From contig JBEGMH010000309.1 of NCBI GenBank assembly GCA_041183125.1, positions 1-12,300 of the forward strand: a stretch of DNA of 12,300 nucleotides, in the 5' to 3' direction. Origin of the DNA: JADJPL01 sp041183125 (GTDB lineage: Bacteria > Bacteroidota > Bacteroidia > Chitinophagales > Saprospiraceae). This document shows positions 1 through 6,274 of this stretch, in pieces. How positions within the stretch are numbered: the stretch's first letter is position 1; the number at the start of each line of letters is the position of its first letter. Both the position numbers and the translations under genes were made by a program. A model generated the notes under the pieces. The model searched no databases. It was not told where the DNA came from and was given only the letters and a program-made list of their open reading frames with translations.

Positions 1-985
1 ATTCCACGTCCTCGCGCTCTCGGATGGGAGGGTTGACTTTGGCATGGCCTGCGCAGGGGGCGTCCACGTCGAGGAGCAAGTGTCCGATGGTGACTTCCCG
101 GCGGAAGTTGATATGGGGGAATACCTGTGCCATCATGAGGGCGGCGTCCACGGCTTTTCTGCTGCTCAGGTGGAGCAGGTTGATATTGGCGCACTCGGTC
201 TCGTGTGCCAGGTAGGAAGCGATGAAGATGGCCAGGCCCTCGGAGTGCGGGGGTCGGCTGGCGGAATATGCCCTGAGGCCGCTGAGCTTGCCCTCTTGTT
301 CTACGATACTGGTGTAGGCGCGCATGATTTCGGCGGTCTCACAGTGCATACTGAGGCTGATCTCATCCTGGATATCCGGGAAACGGCGCATAGCTTTTTG
401 GATCCCGCGCATGATGAACTCGAAATGCGCGATATCGTAGCGTTCCCCGGCAGGCGTCATGAGGAAGTCGTTCTGGCTATCGGACTTGCCGTGGAGGCCA
501 TGGCTGCCATAGAACATAAAAATCTTGAACGAGGTGACCCCGAAGGTTTCGATCAGCATTTCGATTTCCTCGATATGGCTGTACATGATCGGCGCCAGGT
601 GATAGCCGTAGTCCACGTGGAATTTGTCTTTCGAGATGTCCAGTACCTCGGGAAAGAACTCGGCGTAGGGACCGGTTTTATTGAGGTAATATTGCCCGGT
701 GCGCATATAGTTGAGGCTGCTGGTGACGCCTCCCATAGCGGCTGCCCGGCTTTCCGTGACGGCATCCTGTGCGAGGGGGGAGTAGATACCGGTGTGCATG
801 TGGGCATCCACGAGTCCGGGGAAAGCCAGCAGGTTATTGGCGTCGAACACGGTTTTTCCCTCTTCCGGGAATATTTCGGGGGCGATGCGGGCGAATTTCC
901 CATCGCGGATACCTATATCGAGGAGGTCCACGGAGGTTTTGTTGGGCCGTACGATACGGGCATTTTTTACAATCAAGTCGAACAT
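1..985 (-). CDS. Cyclic amidohydrolase (dihydropyrimidinase/hydantoinase type), 3' end cut by window edge
   Basis: The ATG is at 985-983, and 328 codons are present before the left edge. The reading is a metal-dependent amidohydrolase that opens a cyclic amide or imide in the cytoplasm. Visible motifs are the barrel-entry metal pair H62/H64 in VDAHMHTG, the lysine expected to be carboxylated (K154 in TSFKIFMFYG), H214 in SMHCET and H272 in LLHLSS, followed by KVNPPIRE. These match the order of the dihydropyrimidinase/hydantoinase/allantoinase/dihydroorotase group. The final metal-binding Asp should lie just past the edge and cannot be checked, and roughly 120-150 residues are probably missing. 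The gene starts 17 bases after the CoA-transferase stop, across an A/T-rich spacer, so it is the seventh gene of the minus-strand operon. The ring substrate cannot be read from the sequence: hydantoin, dihydropyrimidine, cyclic imide and reduced N-heterocycle lactam are all possible. Confidence 0.88.
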   Translation of the reverse strand, partial: MFDLIVKNARIVRPNKTSVDLLDIGIRDGKFARIAPEIFPEEGKTVFDANNLLAFPGLVDAHMHTGIYSPLAQDAVTESRAAAMGGVTSSLNYMRTGQYYLNKTGPYAEFFPEVLDISKDKFHVDYGYHLAPIMYSHIEEIEMLIETFGVTSFKIFMFYGSHGLHGKSDSQNDFLMTPAGERYDIAHFEFIMRGIQKAMRRFPDIQDEISLSMHCETAEIMRAYTSIVEQEGKLSGLRAYSASRPPHSEGLAIFIASYLAHETECANINLLHLSSRKAVDAALMMAQVFPHINFRREVTIGHLLLDVDAPCAGHAKVNPPIREREDVE

Positions 986-1002
986 GGTACTAAAATTAAA
1001 GG

Positions 1003-2202
1003 TTACAGGGTGTTTGTATGGGTTGAGCAAGCGATGGTACCGGCCTGCTGCATCGCAGTGATGTCCTCGGGGGGTATTCCAAACCTGAGGAGCAATTCGC
1101 GGGTGTGTTCCCCGATCTGGGGCGGGTTTAGCCGGAGGTTCAGGGGGGTATTCCCGTATTCCAGGGGCAGTGCGGGCAGTTTGGTGGCTGTCCCGTTCGG
1201 CAGGATGGTAGATAGGAGGTGCTCTCCCGCGTTGAGTTGGGGGTCGTCGAACAAGTCTTCGGGGCGTGCGATAGGGGCAAAAGGAATCTCTGCCGCTTCG
1301 CAGCGTGCGATGATTTCTGTTTTGGGGAAGGTACGCAACCGGGTTTCCAGCTCCGGCAGGAACCATCCGCGTTGGTCTATACGCCCGTTGTTGGTATGCA
1401 GGCGGGGATCTGTCAGGAAGTCCTCCCAACCAAAGGCCCTGCAGAGCCGTTCCCAGTGTTTTTCGCTGATGACGCCTATGAAAACGGGTTCCCCGTCGCG
1501 GGAATTGAAAATGCGGTAAATGCTCCAGGCGCTGACCCGTGCAGGCATGGGGGGAACGGGGGTATCTTGCAGGGCGGCATACGCCATGTGCTGCCCCATG
1601 AGAAAGGCCGTCGTTTCGAACAAGGCTGCGCGCACCAGTTTCCCCTGCCCGGTCAGGTGCCGTTCGTACAGGGCCAGCAGGATACCGATGTAGCCAAACA
1701 TGCCACCGGTGATATCCACTACCGAGGTACCTGCGCGCAGGGGGTCTCCTGGTCGCCCGGTCATGTAAGCCAATCCACCCATCATCTGCACCACTTCGTC
1801 CATAGCATGCCTTTTTTCATAAGGCCCGCTGAGAAAACCTTTCAGGGAGCAGTAAATGAGGCGTGGGTTCCGGGTGCTGAGGGATTCGAAGCCGAGGCCC
1901 AGCTTGTCCATAGTGCCGGGGCCGAAATTTTCCACTACGATATCGGCTTGTTCCGCCAGGCGGCAAACGGTGGCTTTTCCGCTTTCGGTTTTGAGGTCAA
2001 TGGCGAGGCTCTTTTTATTTCGGCTGTAGAAGCCGAAATACCCCGATCCGAAGCCTTTGAGCCTTCGGGTGGCATCGCCCTCGGGCGGTTCGACATGGAT
2101 GACTTCTGCGCCCATATCTGCGAGGAGCAGACCGGTAGTGGGGCCCATGACGGCATGGGTGAACTCGAGTACGGTCAACCCTTGTAGGGGCAGTGCGTCC
2201 AT
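1003..2202 (-). CDS. Class III (CaiB/BaiF family) CoA-transferase
   Basis: This protein of 399 residues, the usual family length, moves CoA from an acyl-CoA donor to a carboxylic acid through an aspartyl-CoA thioester. The N-terminus LPLQGLTVLEFTHAVMGP, then LADMGAEVIHVEPPEGD, RNKKSLAIDLKTESGK and VENFGPGTMDKLGLG are standard family blocks. D163 in VVDITGGMFG sits where the catalytic Asp (Asp169 of formyl-CoA transferase) is expected, followed by ILLALYER and GQGKLVRAALFET. The C-terminal part carries the usual NPPQIGEHTRELL block. It lies 25 bases after the hydro-lyase small subunit and 17 bases before the amidohydrolase. Next to a hydro-lyase and an HMG-CoA-lyase-like enzyme, a role activating a hydroxy-dicarboxylate, as succinyl-CoA:(R)-citramalate CoA-transferase does, is attractive but inferred. 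The last ~12 residues, ending STHTNTL, look non-conserved. Confidence 0.93.
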   Translation of the reverse strand: MDALPLQGLTVLEFTHAVMGPTTGLLLADMGAEVIHVEPPEGDATRRLKGFGSGYFGFYSRNKKSLAIDLKTESGKATVCRLAEQADIVVENFGPGTMDKLGLGFESLSTRNPRLIYCSLKGFLSGPYEKRHAMDEVVQMMGGLAYMTGRPGDPLRAGTSVVDITGGMFGYIGILLALYERHLTGQGKLVRAALFETTAFLMGQHMAYAALQDTPVPPMPARVSAWSIYRIFNSRDGEPVFIGVISEKHWERLCRAFGWEDFLTDPRLHTNNGRIDQRGWFLPELETRLRTFPKTEIIARCEAAEIPFAPIARPEDLFDDPQLNAGEHLLSTILPNGTATKLPALPLEYGNTPLNLRLNPPQIGEHTRELLLRFGIPPEDITAMQQAGTIACSTHTNTL

Positions 2203-2227
2203 ATTTCGTCGGTTTGTGCGCCGGGGT

Positions 2228-2734
2228 CTAAAGGATGTTCCCGGCGTCGTAATTTCCGTATTTTTTCAAAAAAGGCACCAGGCCGCCTTCCTGCAGGATG
2301 CGGATCATGACGTCTGGCATGGGCTTGGCGGTATAGTGCGTTTGCCGGGAAAGGTTGGTGACCCTGCCCTGCCGGAGGTCTATGTCCAGCTCATCCCCAT
2401 CCTGGATATCGTGGTCGGGGATTTCCAAGAGCGGTAGGCCTATGTTTATGGCATTTCGGTAGAAGATTCGCGCGAAGTAGCGCGCAATGACACAAGATAC
2501 TCCCGCCCGTTTCAGGGCGATAGGGGCCTGCTCCCGGGAAGAACCGCAGCCAAAATTGTTGCCGGCCACGATGACATCGCCTGCCTGCACCCGACTGCGG
2601 AAGCTCGGGTCCAGGTCTTCGAGCACATGCGCAGCCCAGGATTGTTGGTCCAGGGTTTTGGTGTATTTCCCCGGGATGATACGGTCGGTGTCTATGTTGT
2701 CGCCATAGGCGAACGCTCTGGATTTCCGGGTCAT
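2228..2734 (-). CDS. Aconitase-superfamily hydro-lyase small subunit (LeuD-like), copy 1
   Basis: This is the 168-residue swivelling-domain subunit of a heterodimeric [4Fe-4S] hydro-lyase of the isopropylmalate isomerase/homoaconitase/dimethylmalate dehydratase group, paired with the large subunit at 3994-5241. It has GDNIDTDRIIPGKY (residues 11-24), the catalytic loop NFGCGSSREQAP (60-71), where the Ser is the catalytic base and the Arg binds substrate, and FARIFYRNAINIGLPLLE. The start at 2734 is chosen because the family N-terminus begins there and because the ATG overlaps the transporter stop (ATGA, 2734-2731). The frame stays open further upstream, but only antisense to the family's normal end and inside the transporter gene. 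The substrate loop after PGK reads Y24-T-K-T27, closer to the YLRT of archaeal homoaconitases than to the YLVY of isopropylmalate isomerases. A basic residue at position 26 hints at an additional carboxylate or polar group on the substrate. Confidence 0.94.
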   Translation of the reverse strand: MTRKSRAFAYGDNIDTDRIIPGKYTKTLDQQSWAAHVLEDLDPSFRSRVQAGDVIVAGNNFGCGSSREQAPIALKRAGVSCVIARYFARIFYRNAINIGLPLLEIPDHDIQDGDELDIDLRQGRVTNLSRQTHYTAKPMPDVMIRILQEGGLVPFLKKYGNYDAGNIL

Positions 2735-3963
2735 AGCTCTACGTAGTTCAAATCTTTGTGAAAAGTCTCTTCTAGCTTTCGGTAGGCCCAGAACGCGATG
2801 GCGATGGACAGGATCCCCACGGTTGCAGCGGCTTTTGCTGCCCCCAAGCTGCCGCTCAGGAGGTTGAACAGCGTGGCCTGGGGGATGACCGATGCCCGAA
2901 GGAGGTTCAGCGAGGAGGTGGTGACCAGGGAACGGACGTTGGTGCCGAACATCTCCGCCCCGTTGGTGATCAGCACAATCGTATAGCCGACGCTGATGCC
3001 CATGAGGAAGAACAGGGTGTAATAGATGGTCGTAGAGCGGTGCCCAAACGCGAAATAGGCGGCCATGAGCCCTGCGAACGCGCATAAGTATCTGAAAATC
3101 GCCTTTTTGCGGCTTTGTAGCCACTGGCTGAGCAGCCCACAGGAAAAGTCACCAAAGGTGAACCCTATGAAAAAAACGGTAAAAACCATGCTTACCGAGG
3201 GGAGTTCCCGCATCCCCATTCCGGCGGCTATTTCCGGTGTAAAGGTCATCACCACGCCATTGACAAACCAGCCCGGGAAGCCCATCAGGATGATGGCGCA
3301 GTACTTGAGGAACTGTTTGCGGTCCTTCAACACCAGCCAGAGGTCTCCCTGGCGCACGTGTTTTTCCTGTAGCTGCCGGAACAGGCCCGATTCCATCACC
3401 CCAAGCCGCAACAACAGCAGCAGCAGCCCCATCCCGCCACCGAGTTGGTACGTGAACTGCCAGGAGTAGTGCCCGCCGATGTAGGCACCGGCCACCGCCC
3501 CTAACATACCGAAGGATCCGATGATCGCCGGGCCCATACCCCGCCACTTGGCCGGCATCTGCTCGCTGACCAGGGTGACGGCAGCCCCTAATTCGCCTGC
3601 CAGGCCTACACCGGCGAGAAAGCGCAGGAGGAGATAGGTCTCGTAGTTCGGGGCGTACGCGTGTAGGAAGGTCGTCACCGAGTAGAGGGCGATGGAGCCA
3701 AACAGGACGGAAAGCCTACCTTTTTTGTCCCCTAACATACCCCACAAGAACCCTCCGAGCAACATGCCGGCCATCTGGGTGTTGAGCAATAGCACCCCTT
3801 TGGCTTGCAGGGCCTCCTCCGCTACGCCCAAATCGAGCAAGCTGCTGCGCCGGACGACGCTGACGATGATGATATCGTACAAATCCACGAAAAAACCCAG
3901 CGAGGACGCCACGATGGCCAACACTACTTTTCGGTTCCGGGCCAATGCTTCTAACAGTGACAT
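2731..3963 (-). CDS. MFS transporter, likely organic acid:H+ symporter
   Basis: This is a 410-residue inner-membrane protein with about 12 hydrophobic segments. TM1 contains the acidic motif FFVDLYD, resembling the D-x-[FY]-D of aromatic-acid and metabolite:H+ symporters. The loop between TM2 and TM3 has the MFS signature GMLGDKKGRLSVL, and TM4 has RFLAGVGLAGELGAAVTLVSEQMPAKWRG, typical of the sugar/metabolite:H+ symporter branches. Both halves are present, so it looks intact. It starts 30 bases after the hydro-lyase large subunit, and its TGA overlaps the ATG of the small subunit, so its translation is probably coupled to that gene. Its position inside the split hydro-lyase suggests it brings in the acid, or a precursor, that the pathway consumes. 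The substrate is not determinable from sequence alone. Confidence 0.92.
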   Translation of the reverse strand: MSLLEALARNRKVVLAIVASSLGFFVDLYDIIIVSVVRRSSLLDLGVAEEALQAKGVLLLNTQMAGMLLGGFLWGMLGDKKGRLSVLFGSIALYSVTTFLHAYAPNYETYLLLRFLAGVGLAGELGAAVTLVSEQMPAKWRGMGPAIIGSFGMLGAVAGAYIGGHYSWQFTYQLGGGMGLLLLLLRLGVMESGLFRQLQEKHVRQGDLWLVLKDRKQFLKYCAIILMGFPGWFVNGVVMTFTPEIAAGMGMRELPSVSMVFTVFFIGFTFGDFSCGLLSQWLQSRKKAIFRYLCAFAGLMAAYFAFGHRSTTIYYTLFFLMGISVGYTIVLITNGAEMFGTNVRSLVTTSSLNLLRASVIPQATLFNLLSGSLGAAKAAATVGILSIAIAFWAYRKLEETFHKDLNYVEL

Positions 3964-3993
3964 GATTCGTTTTTTTAGGTATCCAATCCGGGG

Positions 3994-5241
3994 TTACAAA
4001 AAATGTTTGGGATGCGTGATTTTGCCGCATAGCGCAGAAGCAGCCACCGTCGCGGGCGAGGCGAGGAAAATCCTCGCGTTGGGGTTGCCCATGCGCCCTT
4101 TGAAGTTCCGGTTGGCTGCGGAGATGACGGTTTCGCCGTCGCCGGGCACTCCTTGGTGGGTGCCCACACACGGCCCGCAGCCGGGGCTTAGGAGGGTTGC
4201 CCCGGCAGATACGAGGGCATGGGCGGTACCGTCGAGCATGGCGTCGAGGAGTACGCTCCGGGACGCCGGGGCGATGACCAGACGCACCCCAGGCGGGATT
4301 TTTTTGTCTTTCAGGATAGCTGCGGCGCTGCGGAGGTCTTCTAATCGCCCGTTCCCGCAAGTGCCGATAAAGGCATAGTCCACAGGGGTTCCTTCGAATG
4401 CGGTGATGCTGAAGGTCTGGTCGGGGGACTCCGGTGCGGCTACTTGTGGTTCCAGGCCGTCCACGTCGAATTCGAACTCCTGGGCGTAAGAAGCATCCGG
4501 GTCGGGCAGTACCGGGGTGAAAGGATAGGGGAGTTGTAGGTTGTCCGGGTGTACAAACCCCGTCTTTGCCCCCATTTCTGCCAACATATTGGCCACGCTC
4601 AAGCGTTCGGCGAGGCCCATGGGGCGGAAGGCTTCCCCTTCAAATTCCACCGATTGGTAGGTAGCTCCCGAAATCGTCAATTTACCGACGAGGAAGAGGG
4701 CCAAGTCTTTCGCCCCGGTGCCGGGAGCGAGGGTACCGTTGCACCGGATGCGTATGCTCGAGGGCACTTTCAGCCAGATTTTCCCGGTGAGCAGTACGGC
4801 GGCGAGATCGGTGCTGCCTACCCCGCAGGCCAGCGCATTGAGTGCCCCGTAGGTTGGCGTGTGCGAATCTGCCCCGATAAATACATGCCCGGGCTCTACA
4901 TGTCGCTTTTCCACCATAATCTGGTGGCAGATCCCCTCCCCGATTTCGTAGAGCCGGATTCCCTGTTCGGCGGCAAACGCGCGCATGAACCGGTGCAGGT
5001 TGGCGACGCGCTCGTTGGGGGCCGGGGCGGCGTGGTCAATGACCAGCGCACAGCGCTTGGGGTCCCAGACGTTCACCCCGCCCATGTCCCGGAAGGCTTC
5101 GATCGCCAGGGAGGCAGTGGTATCCGTGGCCATGACCCCGTCCACTGGGGAGATAATGAGTTCTCCGGAACATACCCGACGGCCAACATGGGCGGATAAA
5201 ATTTTTTCGGCGATGGTCTGTCCTCCTGAATGGCCGATCAT
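3994..5241 (-). CDS. Aconitase-superfamily hydro-lyase large subunit (LeuC-like), copy 1
   Basis: This 415-residue catalytic large subunit carries the [4Fe-4S] cluster for reversible hydration or dehydration of an unsaturated di- or tricarboxylate. The cluster ligands are C295 (FIGTCGNGRLEDL) and C355 and C358 (SPGCGPCVG). Other family blocks are TIAEKIL near the N-terminus, GEGICHQIMVE, GADSHTPTYGAL and the C-terminal SAANRNFKGRMGNP. The cluster block reads TCGNGR where TCTNGR is usual. The start is set at the ATG at 5241 because the family N-terminus (GGQTIAEKIL) follows directly. An in-frame TTG at 5274-5272 would add 11 residues and overlap the upstream stop as TTGA, so it remains an alternative. 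Length matches bacterial and archaeal two-subunit forms of about 420 residues rather than the longer LeuC of enterobacteria. Its partner lies after the intervening transporter. A role in leucine synthesis is unlikely because no leuA or leuB is nearby. Confidence 0.94.
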   Translation of the reverse strand: MIGHSGGQTIAEKILSAHVGRRVCSGELIISPVDGVMATDTTASLAIEAFRDMGGVNVWDPKRCALVIDHAAPAPNERVANLHRFMRAFAAEQGIRLYEIGEGICHQIMVEKRHVEPGHVFIGADSHTPTYGALNALACGVGSTDLAAVLLTGKIWLKVPSSIRIRCNGTLAPGTGAKDLALFLVGKLTISGATYQSVEFEGEAFRPMGLAERLSVANMLAEMGAKTGFVHPDNLQLPYPFTPVLPDPDASYAQEFEFDVDGLEPQVAAPESPDQTFSITAFEGTPVDYAFIGTCGNGRLEDLRSAAAILKDKKIPPGVRLVIAPASRSVLLDAMLDGTAHALVSAGATLLSPGCGPCVGTHQGVPGDGETVISAANRNFKGRMGNPNARIFLASPATVAASALCGKITHPKHFL

Positions 5242-5270
5242 ATCGTTTAAATTGACCCAAAAAAGCGTTT

Positions 5271-6203
5271 TCAATTCATGTGCCTACCATCCACAGCCAG
5301 GCCATATACTGCGCCCGGCAGGGGATATCCCAACCAAGAGGCGACCTCTGCAGAAATACGGGCCACTTTCACCAGGTCCACCCCCGTCTCAAAACCGGCC
5401 TGATGGAGCATGTGGACCGTATCCTCCGTGGCGATATTGCCCGTTGCGCCCTCGATGAACGGGCAGCCGCCCAGCCCCCCAAAAGCGGTATCAAAATGGC
5501 GGACTCCCGCCTCGACTGCGGCATATACGTTGGCGAGGCCCTTATTTTCCGTATTGTGCAGGTGCAGGGCGAGGGGTATGGTCCCGCACATGCCCAGGAT
5601 GGTATCGGACATCTCCCTGATCTGCCAGGGGTTTGCCATGCCGGTGGAATCGGCCAGGGCGAGCTCTTCTACCCCGGCATCCAGGTGGTGTTGTACCAGG
5701 TCGTACACCTGCTCCCTGGGGATGGCCCCCTCGTAGCGGCACCCAAAAGCGCACTGTATGCCCCCCCGTACGACGATGCCGTTTTCCCGGGCTATACGAA
5801 TGGTTTTTACAAAATCGGCTTTAGCGGCCGCTATGTCCATCCGGGTGTTCTTCAAGCTGTGGGTATTGCTTGCGGAGATCGAAACCGCCAAATGGCGGAC
5901 GCCTGCCGCGAGGGCTCTTTCCACTCCCCTTTGATTGAGCACCAAGGCACTGTAAGCCACGCCCGGCCGGGGGTGGGCCCTGCGGAACAGTTCTTCGGCG
6001 TCTGCCATTTGTGGAACGCGTTGGGGGTGTACAAATGCGCCGACTTGGATGCGCTGCAAGCCTGCATCCACCAGTGCCGCGATCCATTCCAGTTTTTTCT
6101 CCGTGGGTACGGCTACGGGCAGCGTCTGCAGCCCATCCCGCAGTCCCTGCTCTTCGATAATGATTTTTTTCCTCGCCGAGGTGAGTGCCATGGTTTTGCC
6201 CAT
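5271..6203 (-). CDS. HMG-CoA lyase family C-C lyase (possible (R)-citramalyl-CoA lyase)
   Basis: This 310-residue protein is a DRE-TIM metallolyase of the hydroxymethylglutaryl-CoA lyase type, which splits a 3-hydroxyacyl-CoA into acetyl-CoA or a relative plus a keto acid. Visible motifs are EEQGLRDGLQT (residues 17-27, with R22 and the metal ligand D23), metal ligands H214/H216 in LALHLHNTENKG, and the signature loop GGLGGCPF (catalytic C247) followed by GATGN (metal ligand N256) and ATED. These are the complete active-site set, so it should be active. The usual Pro of the GPRDGLQ motif is Leu21 here. (R)-citramalyl-CoA lyase of Chloroflexus belongs to this family, and the neighbouring CoA-transferase and hydro-lyase make that reaction plausible, but true HMG-CoA lyase cannot be excluded. 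A second ATG four codons in (6191) is an alternative start. The gene follows the receptor by 71 bases. Confidence 0.92.
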   Translation of the reverse strand: MGKTMALTSARKKIIIEEQGLRDGLQTLPVAVPTEKKLEWIAALVDAGLQRIQVGAFVHPQRVPQMADAEELFRRAHPRPGVAYSALVLNQRGVERALAAGVRHLAVSISASNTHSLKNTRMDIAAAKADFVKTIRIARENGIVVRGGIQCAFGCRYEGAIPREQVYDLVQHHLDAGVEELALADSTGMANPWQIREMSDTILGMCGTIPLALHLHNTENKGLANVYAAVEAGVRHFDTAFGGLGGCPFIEGATGNIATEDTVHMLHQAGFETGVDLVKVARISAEVASWLGYPLPGAVYGLAVDGRHMN

Positions 6204-6215
6204 TTAGACTGCGGC

Positions 6216-6261
6216 GGGGGCTGGGGGAGCGGAGGCTCTTTTCTCCCCTCTCCCAGTCCCC
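6216..6261 (-). terminator. Strong imperfect hairpin between receptor and lyase genes
   Basis: The arms at 6216-6229 and 6248-6261 can pair over 14 positions with two mismatches and an 18-base loop, and most pairs are G-C. It lies in the minus-strand transcript between the receptor stop (6275) and the lyase start (6203). There is no U-run after it, so it is not a canonical intrinsic terminator. It may slow polymerase or protect an RNA end, making the receptor message more abundant than the enzyme message. That role is inference. Confidence 0.4.
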
Positions 6262-6274
6262 GTCACAAATCTAA

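Noticed and set aside
44..1519. Long plus-strand open frame of about 490 codons
   Set aside because: It runs antisense to the amidohydrolase and CoA-transferase genes, whose minus-strand products carry clear family motifs. The plus-strand product has no recognisable domain and reflects GC-rich codon bias.
1219..2187. Plus-strand open frame opposite the CoA-transferase
   Set aside because: It is the antisense shadow of a well-supported class III CoA-transferase, and its composition shows no family signal.
2735..3124. Upstream extension of the small-subunit 1 frame
   Set aside because: The extension lies within the transporter gene and adds an Arg/His/Pro-rich stretch with no family match. 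The ATG at 2734 gives the normal family N-terminus and an ATGA overlap.
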